Source: Ischnura elegans
Taxonomy: Eukaryota; Arthropoda; Insecta; Odonata; Coenagrionidae
Direction of reading: 5' to 3'
Length of the DNA: 64,000 bases
NCBI RefSeq assembly: GCF_921293095.1
Contig: NW_025791713.1
Coordinates: 1 to 64,000, forward strand
Positions 37,441-50,257 of the stretch are shown one piece after another. Each line of letters starts with the position of its first letter. Positions within the stretch are counted from its first letter, which is position 1. The position numbers and the translations under genes are program-made. The notes below the pieces were generated by a model. The model worked only from the letters and a program-made list of their open reading frames with translations, ran no database searches and was not told the origin of the DNA.

Positions 37441-37914
37441 TAGACAATTACATTACCACAATGTCACATTCAAAGACAGCGAACGATGTCGCGTTGGCTA
37501 GGATTGGTTGGCTGTAGCGAGGTAGGGCGTGGAATGGGTGCTTTTCAACTCGCATGGGGGGGGAAGGTGTTGAGGGTGGCACGTCAGAGCAGGGCGTCAC
37601 TTCCAAATCAGTACTCGAGAGAAACGCATCCTTTGTGCCAGTGTCCTCTCATTTGCATTGAGTGAAGTGAACTTATCTGTGGGGTAAATACCTGCAGTTG
37701 CCTTTTCCAGGAACATCCAGCAGATTCTTCCGTGTGAGGAGGGACGTGTCTTGGGGCTGTAAATCACCGCACTGATTTCTGGTTAGTACAACGATTTCTC
37801 TCTTCTTTGTTATTGCTGTGGATGCCACGTTACGTTTGGGGAAGAAATTATATTTCCTCCGATGTCGCCCGCGATTCCGAGATATGTACTTAACTGTAGA
37901 AATTCTTTTCAACT
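37441..37914. other. Spacer, no gene supported
   Basis: A locally GC-richer stretch around 37490-37600. A 119-codon minus-strand frame (37673-38032) is basic and lysine-rich but overlaps repeat Z and has no motif I recognise. A short stretch near 37705-37750 resembles 43070-43110. Confidence 0.35.
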
Positions 37915-39060
37915 TCATGTAGTTCGACGTTGCGATGCTACTTTTTGCCGCTTGCGCGAGAAATTTCTTCGCTTTCATAATTTTCCATTTCAATGAGTTG
38001 ACGACAGAACTTAGGTAGTTCCATTCAATCAAATGTACGACGAGCTACTTTACGTGATAACCATACTTATGACTACCGATAAAGAGATGATGATAATAGC
38101 AGTTTTTCGTGGCTAAATTGCGTTTTGCAGTCACTGGTAACGAAGCGGATTGCCTTACAATGCAATGAGTCCATAAACATCAAATACAACAGCTGTGAGC
38201 TCGTCCCAATGAAATTAATCGATTCAAACGCAGTACTCCTGTAATCCTGGAACAAATACCATTCAACTGCGTTCGGGTTGTAGATCGTTGTGACGATAAA
38301 TCAGTAGCAGTTGGGGAAATAAAAAAAATTGGTCAATATTGTAACGCGTTCGCTTAACTCCTTCATCTATGCATGTAAATACGATGGTGAAGCGAAGTTC
38401 ACCAGGTCATCTGGTTTTAAATAAATAAAAGATGGTATCAGTTTTCCACAATTTTAACTGCGTACTAACTGTTTCGGCTATATGACCCATTATCTGGTAT
38501 GAGGCACTGCAGAGTCGAGGCAATGGGAAAAGTTACTGGTAGGCACGGTAAAAAATTTGATTGAAACTATGAAACAGTTGTGGTGGGAGTATTTTTCTTA
38601 AATATTCCTATACTTTGATGTATATTATTCAGCACTTCATTTACTTTACCAACCTACTTGATATATATTTCCTCAAATATTTTCATCTTTCATGACATGG
38701 TCATTTTTACGAAAGAGTTTGGTAAAAAAAATTAATCCATTCCATATGATTGTGTGTTCGGTAACTTTCATCGAAGTTACCATTCCTTTTACGAATGTGA
38801 TTCCTTGTTTGTTTGGTTTTTATTATAAAACTCTATATTGTAATGGTTAAATATGGTTTGATGGCATTTACAGCTTCGTAACTTACCGAACGGTCAGTCG
38901 TTCCTATTTCCTTTGTAACAATACAGATTTACAGTGAAAAGATTCTTAAACAGGTCTTATATGAAAGATAGATTGCTATACATTATTTTGTTTTCATTAT
39001 TTGGGATGGCAACAACGTCTTCATTTTCTTTACGTTCATTTTTCTGTTTATTTCCTCTTC
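37915..39060. repeat. Dispersed repeat Z, copy 2
   Basis: Homologous in order to 34425-35110, with extra sequence at about 38100-38750. Both ends are clear by eye; the middle is unique. Confidence 0.65.
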
Positions 39061-40942
39061 AAACTCCAATGTCATCATAAGCTGGTGCATCAAAGACAAT
39101 CATTAAATACCGCATAATCGTGGGTAACACAGCTGTAAGAAGATGTTTGTGTATTTCGGCACGTTAAAACTTTAATAGGAGGTAATCCTGAGGTATAATC
39201 ATTCACAATCCTGTTTCCTAACATGTCATAAAAGTCGTCATACTTTACCCAATCCATGCCAAGAATATCACAAAGTTCCATGCTAAGAATAACTGGATGT
39301 TCAATTCATCTCTGTCTATGAGAAATAGGCTAAAAAGAAAGTAATCTTGCACTTTCTTAATTTACACTTGATATTCATGAGGAGTAACTACGTAATGCAA
39401 TTGCGTGCATCAATTATTCCTCTTAAGGTTACAAAGGGAAACTTTAGGTAAGAACTTTGAAAACTATTGCATAAATAGTGATTAATAACTGCCTATGAAA
39501 GGCAACGGGTAGGCCTTCGTCAGTAAACAAAGTTAGTGGGCGGAAAGACGCAGCCGTAGAAATGGCAGATATACATTTCGTCATTAAGAGTAAAAATACT
39601 GCAAAACAATAGCTAAAAATGCATTTCACCTAAAGAACAATGCCTCTGAGATACGACATGCCATAAAAATTTCATACCGTTCATTGTTCATGCGTGTTAA
39701 AAGGCAGCGCTGCATTCCACTGGCGATTCGCCGGCTCTTTAGTTTACGGCAAAATCCCGCAGTCCAGCGAATCGCCGTCTCTTTCAGCCAAACGGTTAAT
39801 GTCCTGCGACTTCAAAACGCAAACGTTCGACGTCATTTCGTGTTGCACTTTGCCCTTGAAGATTATTCAGCATAACTGAGAAATAAACTTGGACTGTGGG
39901 ATTTAAAGTTTTCTCCCTAATATGAAAGCTGTGTGCAGGTGATATTTCGTGGAAAATTAGCTGCTTATTATTTCAGTCATAGGTTTCGAAAAACATCACT
40001 CTGTTGCTGCTATAACCACGGGCTAACTCTATGTACAACGGGTACACATTTTATTACTCAACTTGTTTCCATACAAATGTTCGTTTGCGATTACTTGCGT
40101 TACATCCATTGCAGTCCGATGGAGGCAGCGTACATTTTATTTCACGACTTAAAATGAAACATTACACCCTTTCCATCATATCAGCACACGGGTATTATGA
40201 CTGCTAATTGGATTTTTATTACCCGGCATGTACACATAACGTTATTTAATGCATGTTAAGTAGGAAGTATTATTCCTGAAGTAATAAATTTGGAAAGCGA
40301 ACATCAATCACTTTTGTCGGATGTAGAATAAACTGTCTACGAGGTAGATGTGGTGAAGAGTGCCCCCATATATTTTGTAAAATAATGAATACACTTGCAG
40401 TAAAGCACAAGCTAGGTGTTTCCCCAAAGTTCAAGGCCTCAACAATAGCAATTACCTCCAATAAGTATTGAAATGCGCTTTTTCGTATTTTAACCATATC
40501 TCCCATTTCTCATAACGTTTTCTTGATTTCAATCGTTATACAGTATAACGACCTATTATTCCATTTCTTTTCAAATTTATGTGTTCGAAAACGAATTAAT
40601 GAAGTAGGTTTTAAATATTCAAAATTAATGTAAAAACGTAAGGTTACAACAGACACGCCCAAAAATTATGTTTTGAGCCATACATTGCCATGTATACCTA
40701 ATTTTTCCATATCTTTAACATTGGTGAAACATGATCAACAATAGGAGTAATTGCTATGCGCCATTTACATTTATGCATTCCACGAGGTATTGTATTTCCA
40801 CGATGAAATCGATGAGTGATTATTGACCCGTTTCCAATATCATTCATTGACTATAAATACTAACAACAACAATGTCCATCACACTCAAAATGACAGTAGT
40901 TAATTCTCATAACCGTTTTCTTTATTTCGTCAACCTTTGAGG
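39061..40942. other. Spacer, no gene seen
   Basis: AT-rich. One feature stands out: GGCGATTCGC at about 39720 and its exact complement GCGAATCGCC at about 39766, a 10-bp inverted repeat in a locally GC-rich patch, possibly a MITE fragment. No supported coding. Confidence 0.4.
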
Positions 40943-41130
40943 CATACAAGGTCTGTCGCAAAAGTATTTTCTCATATCTGATGACTAGAATGATTAATTG
41001 GTGATAGTTGGTGCATTGTCTTCTTTAAGTCTTCCTGACCTTGCATTGAGGCCGTTTATATAGGTCACATCATAGCGTAGGTTATCAATAAAAACTTTCG
41101 TTGAAATTGTGAGAATCACAATTTGGGAAT
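40943..41130. mobile_element. Possible mariner-like 5' terminus
   Basis: TACAAGGTCTGTCGCAAAAG at about 40945 resembles the terminal sequence of some mariner elements next to a TA dinucleotide. I found no matching inverted end and no transposase in the following kilobase, so at best this is a fragment. Confidence 0.25.
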
Positions 41131-43600
41131 AGAGCACGGGATATTTTGTGATCTCCCATCCTTGCATTCTAGCAACTCACCGCTTTACACGACAAAAATT
41201 TCACTGCACTTTCGTACGCTTGTCACATCGCGCAATTTCGTTCCCTCAGTCACACTGGTATACTCATTTACGTCAAAAAATATCATTAACCTAAACGGCG
41301 TCATTTACTTTTTAAAACTTCTTTCATCAAACTCAGCTGAATTTTTGTCCCGTTACATCCTCGCAGTGACCGGCACACTATTAAAAACTTGTCAATAGTT
41401 AGTCCTTGCTTTCCATATCCAGATGAAAGTCCTCATGGAATACATATATGCAAATGGCGCAAACAGTTACCCCTGCTTTTAAACGTGTTCAACCTATTTT
41501 AATGATAAGGAAAAATTAGGAATATATAACTAATTACAGGTCACCACGTACATTTTTTTCGGCGTGTTCGGCATATAGATTTCAAAATCGATAAAAATTA
41601 TTTATGGAAATGAAATATATGGACATTTAAAAAACTATAAATCGTGTTGCAATATTTTTTGGCGAGCACATACTCTTTCATGCGCTCTATGTGTACATTT
41701 TCTACTCAAATATCATAGCGCAATTTTCCCCACCTTATCCTGCTACACACTTTCACAGTCTCGTTTCATTTGCGTTCATTTCTCCCCCTCCACGTTATTG
41801 TTAACGTTATGTGAAAACATATACTTCCTGGAAATTTTATAATGCCTAATTAAAAGTATAAGCTTTAATACTTACATGTCATATAATAAAATTATACCTC
41901 AAAGTTGAATATTAAAACGTTATCGAATCTTCCCGAAGTACGTCGTTTCCCACAGCTGGTAATCTGACTCATTTAAGTGCAATTACCGACCCCTTCATCT
42001 TCCAGATGCAAATCCTTCGCGTGTTATCATTTACATGCAAGAGAATGGGTTCATCAACATATTCTCGGGTGAGCACGTCTGTTTTCCATCTCCATGTGAT
42101 TTATACGATCATCTTAAAACATCATTCGCAGCAATTCCTTTCCCTTTGCCAATATCAGCTACAAATTATATTCTGCAGAAAGCATTGGAAATGCCATTCG
42201 ATGAAGCAGAGAATTTGAATGGGGGATAGGAATTTCCTTAGTCAACATGAATTGGTGTGAGCTACCACCCCTTCTTTGGCCTACCGCTGACCACCACATT
42301 CGTTACTCCATTGTCTTCCTGTCGCCAACCGTCCCTCATTGCGCCCGGAATATATATATATATATATATATATGAAACTTACCTGTTTAGTACTAAGCTA
42401 CTCTCGTTATTCACACTCATTTACCAATAACTTAGAAATAAATTGGCAGTGCATCCATGTGGATATGGATATTTTAACGTAATCGATCGTCGTTTTTGAT
42501 ATCATTTCGGATATCCATTACGTTTTACAGCGAATTCCTCTTCACATTATGAGGTCTCTTCAGTTAAAGAGGTACTGCAGAAGGAGATAACATCCGGATT
42601 ACGTACATCACTTTTCTCCTTGCGAAAGTACATTCTTATTCATTCAACTAACTTGGTTTGAGGTAAATTTATTAATACATTCAATTACTGCATCCCAATT
42701 ACTTTCATCGAATTCGATATTCATCGAAATTGACTATTGGCGATTGATATCGCTAACTGCCATCCTTCGTATTTACGCTCAAACTTCATTTGATATTTTA
42801 CTCCTCTCCTGTCCTGACTGCCTAAGTTACGAGGGTAACCGAAAGAGGGCCACTTCCGACGGTGGACGGGGTGCAGTGGTGGGCTGCTGAGCTCTGCAGC
42901 GTGGAGAGGGATGTTTTGAGCACATGCGGTGGGACTACTGGTTTTGGAGCCAAGTAAGCTGGAAACCTAGCGTACAAGTCTGTAATATACCAAAACGCAT
43001 TCTCCGTGTCAATCTTCTACGATTCGTTTGACAACTTGTGAGGCGATATATGCGGTTGACCTATGCAGGAACATGAAGCAGCATCTTCCCTACGAGGAGG
43101 GAAGTACATAGATGCAAATGGTGGAAAGCAGTGATTCGTCTTTTTCACAGTGTCCCACCAATGTTAAAAATCTGAAAGAATTAGGAATATACTTTGACGA
43201 AGGGATAAAAACATCTATTTTTTCGGCGTGACTACTGCTTCCTCAATTTCTTAATTTCATTTGCAATATTTCAAAGGCACGTAAAAGTTTACTTTTCGAT
43301 CTAAAATTTTTCAAAAAATCACGACGGTACAACGTAATTGTATTTACATTTTAAAATCAAGATAACGATTTCACAAAAATAAAAACTGGGGATATACTCA
43401 AGACACTAAAAATCGTGTTTCAATTTTTTCTTTATTATCCATTGTTAAGGCCTGAAACTTTGGGGGAAACACATAATTTTTGATGCAATTCAAGTGCATA
43501 TTTTTCATTTTTCAAAACATCGGGGGGCACTTCTCACCCTCTTAACCGGCTACACCCCTTGGCCTTACTTGCTCTACGTACACCTTCCACCAAAAGAAGG
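41131..43600. other. Spacer with (AT)n microsatellite, no gene seen
   Basis: AT-rich sequence with an (AT)n run at about 42350-42374. A faint, diverged resemblance between 41430-41660 and 43130-43430 (TTAGGAATATA, TTTTTTCGGCGTG, AAATCGTGTT) suggests old repeats. No protein motif seen. Confidence 0.4.
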
Positions 43601-43800
43601 GTGGGGTGGAAAGGATGAAAAGGGAGTGGGAGAGACAGTATCACTGAAAACGTGGGTAATACGTAAGGTATTTGAAGGAGAGGGGACGAGGGATTACGTA
43701 AAGGCCATTACTCTTCCCCCCTCCTTCACAGACCTTAGGTATTACCCAGCTTTTTAATCACACTGTCTCCCCCCTCCCTTTTCATCCATTCCACCCAACA
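43601..43800. mobile_element. Foldback MITE, ~200 bp
   Basis: The left half, with GTGGGGTGGAAAGGATGAAAAGGGAG and GGGTAATACGTAAGG, is complementary to the right half, with CTCCCTTTTCATCC and CCTTAGGTATTACCC. Almost the whole 200 bp can fold into one hairpin. No coding capacity, as expected for a MITE. Confidence 0.75.
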
Positions 43801-44286
43801 CTTCTCTTGCTGGACGGCGTATGTGTAGAACGAGGAAGGCCAATTTCCCATCGTCATAATGAGAGTACATGTCCAAACCGGGTCGGTACTTATGTAAATA
43901 TAATTGTGTGGAAGTTTAATATTTTAGTATATTCTCATCAATATCCGTTTGTATATTTCCCTCTCTCCACAACAACGTTTACGGCGATCAATCGATATTC
44001 ATGTTTAAAACGGAAACTTCATACCGAATATCTTTCGAATGCAATTCTCATGTCATCCATCCGTTACTCTTGCAGTGTTACGAATGTTCACTCCCCGTAC
44101 CGTTTTCAGAATTTGCACCTCGCGCAATGAATTCGTTAATACGTATCGGCGTCGCAACCCGAATGCATAACCTACTACATGAAGCATTACTCAAAATCAT
44201 CCTGAACGTTACTCCTGTGTGTAGAATGAGTATATGAAGAAAATTACTTCATTCCCCATACAGGCCAGGATAGAAAGCTCAAAATG
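43801..44286. other. Spacer, no gene seen
   Basis: Short overlapping open frames with no recognisable features, immediately left of the hAT-like element. Confidence 0.35.
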
Positions 44287-44380
44287 TGCAAAACTAGGGG
44301 TGAGTCGATTCCAAATGTCGAATCTCGATTCCACCGATTCTCTGGCATGGAATCGGAATCGAGAATCGATTGCCGTCCGT

Positions 44381-46381
44381 CGTCCGTCGTAATGCAATCC
44401 ACCCCCAGGGCGCTAACCCGCACCGCGGCGCCGATGAGGTACGGCCCGCACCACTTACTAGAGACTTCCCCTCCACCCCTCCCTTCCGTCGGCAAAGAAT
44501 TTGCTCCTGCTGGCAAGATTTATATGCTAGTGGTACAGAACTGAAAAGGATGTTACCCTTGTGTCATGATAAATGTTTTTTAAGCCTACAATGTCAATCT
44601 TAACCCTTCAACGCCGTCCTATGTACTGTGCGCCGACCCCACATTGTTGCCACCATACGACCGCGCACCATTGCCGCATGATTTGTTCAAAACTGCTCTT
44701 TATGTACAACATTTTATAAGTATTTCATACAATTGCGTTTGTCTGAAGGATTGAAGAAAATGAGCAGGGCTTCCAGGGCCATAACAGTTGATAGAAATAT
44801 TCAAGGAATAAGAAACGAGGCAATCTGTTCACATTTGTAGATCAATGTGGAGAGATAGTTATTTCTTATGTATAGCGCGCAAAGGATAGGAAGTGCTAAG
44901 TTTTTTTGGATTTACGGAGAAAAGCGGTGAAAAAACTAGTTTATCATGAATACACGAGACGTTCATTTTATGAATAGGCTAACAAGAAAAAGTATGAAAT
45001 CAAGACTAAATTCAGGCACTGAACTGGTTGGAAAAGAAAGTGAAGAAATACTTGGCTTTAAGTTACCTGCAGTGAGAGAAGTACTGTGTGTTCTTTATAT
45101 AACATAATGGGTTTGTAATGTATAAACTTGGTGCGAGGAAAACAGTAAGAAATGCGTTTCATCCATGGACCAAAACGAGAATTCCTGTTATTACGGAATA
45201 TAAGGCGTTCGGAAAGTTAAAAAATTACACAACGAAGGGATGAACTTGCGACGACATAAAGAGAGAATTGAATCTACCGTAGAGATTTAGAGAAGAGAAT
45301 CTTTCACAACAAAACTTAATGATTTGTTTGACATTGCAAGGGGCGGTGCCATTGAATTTTTGACGCACGCAGTTTATCTCTCGGATAAATGTGCGTGGGA
45401 TGACGAAGTAAAATTCTTATGCAATTGAATAGGAGCACGAAATTCAGTTATTGGTGGAATATATTTTAATATGCTCAAGAAGAAAGAAAAAGTTGTGGTT
45501 CTCCGCTCCTTGTGCTGTATCTGCTCCCAACAGTGACTTTCAGATCGTAACATTACGAAAGTGTTAACCTGTACATAGCGAAAGGAGTACAAAAGAGGTT
45601 TTCAAACCACTTGTGGTACCTGAATGAGGAGTTGGTAGGCCTGTCATTCTTTGGCGGATCTTTTTCTGGGTGTGAATACGAAAACGTGATACGCAATATA
45701 AGGACACGTGAGGAAAAAATATGATCTACCATAGATGGCATTCTATAAGCGTAGAGACCTGACCACGGTATGTATATCAAATGTTGTCACTACTAATTCA
45801 AGAAAGCTATGTAATGCATTGGAAAAATGACCTGTATTCTTTGATTTGCCCACGCAAGAATGGTATAAACATCATGATTACAAGAAGGATTTGCAAATTA
45901 TTCGGGGTCTTCAAGCTATAGGTGATTGTGCAGAGAGAGGCGTGAAACTAATACAAGATTTTAAGTCAACCACGTAAAAGGAAGAGAGCTTTTAAAATTA
46001 ATTACTAACAATAAGTGTGAATTTTCATCGTAGCACAACCCCTAACGTCCGCAAATACACTGTAAATGCCAAATATGACGTGTCAGTAAAAAATTACAAA
46101 TACGAAAATGTATTTTGTTTTGGTTAATATGAACTGAAATTCATGGACAAGTGAAATTACGAGTAAATTGATCACTTTGATTGGAAGCATTTCATGGCAA
46201 TTAAATTCTTTCTAACGTAAGCACATTTCTTCCAAGACTACATCTTACTAGCAGGAGCAAAGTCTTCGCCGATAGAGGGGAGGGGGTGAAGGGGAAGTCT
46301 CTAGTAAGTGGTGCGGGCCGTACCTCATCGGCGCCGCGGTGCGGGGTAGCGCCCTGGGGGTCGATTGCATTACGACGGACG
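44381..46381. mobile_element. Nested 2-kb inverted-repeat element
   Basis: Bases 44381-44515 are inverted at about 46250-46381, about 130 bp per arm, beginning CGTCCGTCGTAATGCAATC and including a GC-rich core around CACCGCGGCGCCGATGAGG. No convincing target duplication was found. The interior holds a decayed coding sequence on the + strand. The class is unknown. Confidence 0.65.
44756..45977 (+). pseudogene. Relic of an uncharacterised repeat-family protein
   Basis: Scattered + strand fragments in three frames read as one protein family in N-to-C order: KTRIPV (45172), LNDLFDIA (45315), NHLWYLNEELVGLSFF (about 45605-45652) and DLQIIRGLQAIGDCAERG with VKLIQDF (about 45888-45962), then a stop. 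I recognise this order from a multi-copy family of uncharacterised arthropod proteins that is probably transposon-derived; the recollection is not verified. In that family the segment between LFDIA and HLWYL is much longer than the roughly 270 bp here, so the putative core has been deleted, and frameshifts and stops are added. No function remains. Confidence 0.5.
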
Positions 46382-46803
46382 ATATCTCGTAAACGCTTAC
46401 AGATAGGTAAAAACAAAAAGAAAATCGGCCCTGAGGGCTTTACTTTTACGTTTCACATGGAAATGGCACTTAATCGACCCAAAAAATCTCAATTGAGGGT
46501 CCTCAGTGCTTAGGGCCCTTGGGGCACGGGTTGCCGTTATTTTAAAGTAACCAAATTTTAACACGTGAATATAAATCACATTTCGACCATTTTGAGACTA
46601 GAAAAACATAACTTTTCTCAATTCTGAAAAATAAGGAGCAACTCTCAGAGAGAAAAAATTGGAAACCACGGGATCGTGAAGCAATGCATGTGTTTTCCTT
46701 TCTTTTATTAACAGCTGGTCACGGCAAATGAAATTATTGCGATTGTGAATCACATTCCAAGAATTCGTCTGGACCACCAATTTTAAAGTAAAATAGATGG
46801 AAA

Positions 46804-47690
46804 TTAGAGATGGATCGAATCGCAGATTTCATGAACTCGAATATCGATTTCGAATATTAAATCATTGCTTGAATATTCGAATATAGTTGGATCCGGATTT
46901 AACGTCTTCGCTTTCAACGTTTTTCCGCATTTAGCGTTCATTTTTTTCGGTCCCGATTCATTCCCTATTACGACATTGTAAAAATTATCCGTATTTAGTG
47001 TTTCCGCATTTTGCGTTTTTCCGCATTTATGGCCGTAAAAATATTTCCCCCACAAGATCTTTTTGCCCGATTTCACGTTATTTCCTGACGGCTCGTGCAA
47101 ATTATTATCCAAATCTTCCAATTTATGCTCATCAACAAGATCAGTCTCATGAAAGTTTACCAAGAGTCGATAGAATCTACCGGGGAACGATTCTTGAACT
47201 GCTTTCTTCCGCGACTGCAGCGCGTGGACCTTCAACTCGAAAGCTGGGTGATTTGTCTTCTCGTTATGTATCGCTTCCCTTCCGATCCAAACACCAGACA
47301 CTTTTTGTATCAAATCCGCTCTAATGGAGCTAAGTCATTCCTTGATAACCTCTAACTACCTTATCCTTCACTTCGTGAACTTCAATGATACGTGACGACT
47401 GATGACACGAGTTATCCTCGGAGGGCCGCTACAATGACGGTTTCCTCGTAATGTTTTGAACTGACGGCTTATGCCCCTGTCAACTCTACTCCCTACGGGT
47501 AGTCCATTGTTAGCCCAATATTTTTCCAGTCGGCTACTTACTCTTTTCAAAAGAGGCCCAATATCATTTGCGCAGTTCTCTACAGGATTCTTTCTGTAAT
47601 CCATTCCAAGGACAGTTTCCACGGAGGAACATCGAAAGAACCGAGGAAGTGTTTCCCCTGTCATGATCATGAGTGAAAGCATTCTATCCT
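46804..47690 (-). other. Unrecognised minus-strand open frames
   Basis: Two open frames in tandem, 47682-47368 (104 codons) and 47313-46804 (169 codons). Part of the second follows a degenerate repeat (KCGKTxxAxTLN, from TTTCCGCATTT-type DNA repeats near 46920-47030), so that portion is not protein-like. The first has ordinary composition but no motif that I know. They may be remnants of the hAT-like element's gene or chance. Confidence 0.25.
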
Positions 47691-49290
47691 AACGGAACAA
47701 CATTATTTTGCATCGTAATCGAGATATCCCGGAGCCCATACACCGACATGCGGCTGGATGATTTCACTGTCCATTCATAGATATTTATCTGGTGCTATTT
47801 TATGTCATAGTGGAATGACAATCGCAGTTTCCACAATGAGCCTCCTGTGCGCACATTTTGGATTACGAGGTCATCCGAAAAAAGGAGAATATTTTTTCTA
47901 GTATGCGTACAAGTCGATGGTGATTCAACTACATGATAACACCAGATTCGTTGTCATATATCCGCGGCCTCACGCAGGTAGAATGGAGCCCCTAGAAGTT
48001 GCTTACGCGGCGCGCTGATCACCTTCACTCCGACTCAACATGTTACTCGGCCGTCCTCGCCATGTCCATGACTAAATAAATCCCTCATGCTAGAAAAAAA
48101 TCACCGCATAATCACGGTTAAATAGATGAGAGCGGAAATGTACGAAAATCAAGCAGGAATCCCTTGGTGCTTGACTTCGACGTCATAACTCGGACGAAAT
48201 TTTCAAACTCCAGAGGCACTGACAATTTTTCAGATGAAATCCAGTTCTATGGAAGATTAAACCTTTTCACTTAACAAAGTTTAGCAAATCGTTATTCAAG
48301 GTCCAACCGTATTTCATTAAAACCTGACGGACTGCCACCTCCCCGAAATATAAAAAACAATTACCGTCCTTCACGAAAGAAATCAAAATATTGAAAATTC
48401 AGGAATTTACAAAATTTTTCTTTGATAATGTTAGTTATTTTCCATTACAAAAAGTGTTAACATTAGTTTAAAACCCATTATTCAGTGCCCGGTATTTCAT
48501 GCAATTCCCCCCCCCCCTGGTTTTCAGCTCCCCCTGCACGAAATTCCTGCCTACGCCACTGCACCTTCCCCTCCACCTCTCCCTTTTCGCGCTTCTGCTG
48601 CCCACCCCTTCCTCATGCTGAGCGGTTCAGCACCTCGTCGCACGTGACGTTACTGCTGTTTTAAATACTGTTAATTGTGTTCCTGATTGCGGAGTTGCAA
48701 TTTAATTTAATGATACACCCATTAAATAGGCTGTCATTGCGTATAAACTAATTTCACCACCCTTCATAATGGAAAATACTTCATTTTTCAATTATTCATT
48801 TACTTCATTTTCGTTAATTCATGATTTTTAAATACTTTGTTTCCTTTTGTGAAGGAAAGTTATTGTGTTCATATATTTTGGGGGGTTCTCTCGCTATGCC
48901 ACTGCTCAGTGGTTCATCCTCAGATATTTCCTATTTTTATTTCCAAACCAAAGTGTAACAGTTTACGTTCTGAGCATGTAAAGATGTTTTTATAAAACAA
49001 CTTTATAGGCTATAACAATGACTTTTGATTTATAAAAATATTAATATGTGTACGAAAATCTAAAAAGCATTCCATTATTTGCATGTACCCACAATAACCT
49101 TGAATAATGACTTTGTTCAATGGTAGGAATTTGAAAATGCCTTTGAAATCTAGAATATGAGAATCGAAGTATCAGGCTCCAAATATCCTGGATCCGTCCA
49201 TCCGTAGTTATTTCATTCCATTCCACTTCCACATTTTCATTACAGCAATGCTACAGATAAATCAAAATCCAACCTGTACGTGGAATTACA
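47691..49290. other. Interior of hAT-like element, no gene seen
   Basis: No recognisable coding. A C-run at about 48507-48518 followed by GCCTACGCCACTGCACC (about 48551) resembles the terminal motif of common insect interspersed repeats, suggesting a further small insertion. Confidence 0.35.
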
Positions 49291-49390
49291 ATCGATGGAA
49301 TCGGAATCGATAATCGGGAAACGATTTTAAGGAATCGGAAGTGGAATCGGAATCGAAAATAAGTGGAATCGACTCATGCCTATGCTAAAC

Positions 49391-50252
49391 CTAGCAATTT
49401 CTGAAGTTGTAGTGCACTCCGACAATGGGTGGAAACCACCCCCTGGGTAAAACCGCCCGTAGAAATGATACAAATTTCAGTCCTTGGTCTGCTCCCTACC
49501 TGCTGTTAACATTTCCAGTAAATCCATTCAGTTTGAAGAAATTGCTAGCCAAACACCTTCCTACATTTCCAGGACTAGAACGTCGAAAACCAACACTGCC
49601 GTTTCATCCTCTCCAAAATGGCACATTACGATGCCTCTGTCAGGGGTACCTTCCCTTCCTCGTAAAACAACTGTCATTACTATCACCCTCTTCCATCGAA
49701 TTTGCAATGACTTCATATTCAGTTGATTATTTCAGTTGAACGGAAGTCATTGACGCCGACTGCATTTCCTTAGATGTATGCTTGCGGCGTAATGACCACT
49801 TTACCTTTCACACTTCTTTCATGTAACTTGTGCTTTTTGTTACTGCAGTCGACAGACATTTGACATTCATTTAAATGCAATTTCAATGACATCTTATACA
49901 TCGTTACACATCTTTGTATCCCCTTCTTCACGTCCTACAAAAGCCGAATCCTTGACGTTCATCCGTCTCACATAACCATCACGCCCCTTATCCCCATTTT
50001 TACGGTGCCCTACACACACTCAAAACTGGGATATTCCTTCCCATGTCTTCTCATATTGTATTAAACAGACGTTCGCGTTCCTCTCTACAACTTTCGTCGT
50101 ACTGATGAAGCACTTGCGTTATGCTGGTGACGAACACCAGAGAAATATTGCTTGAAATATTGATCACCGGCTGCTTTCTTACTCCGTTACCTTCCTTTCC
50201 CCCTTTCTCCGTGTAAGTGGCCTTTTTCCTACGGAATGTCGTTCATTCTCCA
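49391..50252. other. Pyrimidine-rich spacer between hAT-like and Transib-like elements
   Basis: C/T-rich. Overlapping open frames at 49425-49739 and 49484-49726 are Ser/Thr/Pro-rich in one frame and could be an exon, but no splice partner or domain is evident. No gene is claimed. Confidence 0.35.
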
Positions 50253-50257
50253 GGGCG

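Larger units (their letters stand above)
44295..49382. mobile_element. hAT-like element, 5.1 kb, with nested insertion
   Basis: The left end TAGGGGTGAGTCGATTCC and the inverted right end (reading TAGGCATGAGTCGATTCC) match at 16 of 18 positions. They are flanked by 8-bp sequences TGCAAAAC (44287-44294) and TGCTAAAC (49383-49390), which differ at one base: an 8-bp target duplication as expected for hAT. Both subterminal regions are rich in GATTCC/GGAATC repeats. No hAT transposase could be recognised inside, and 2 kb of the interior is a separate nested inverted-repeat element. The class is inferred from ends and duplication length only. Confidence 0.6.

Noticed and set aside
37673..38032. 119-codon minus-strand open frame
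   Set aside because: It overlaps dispersed repeat Z, whose other copy does not keep the frame, and has no recognisable motif.
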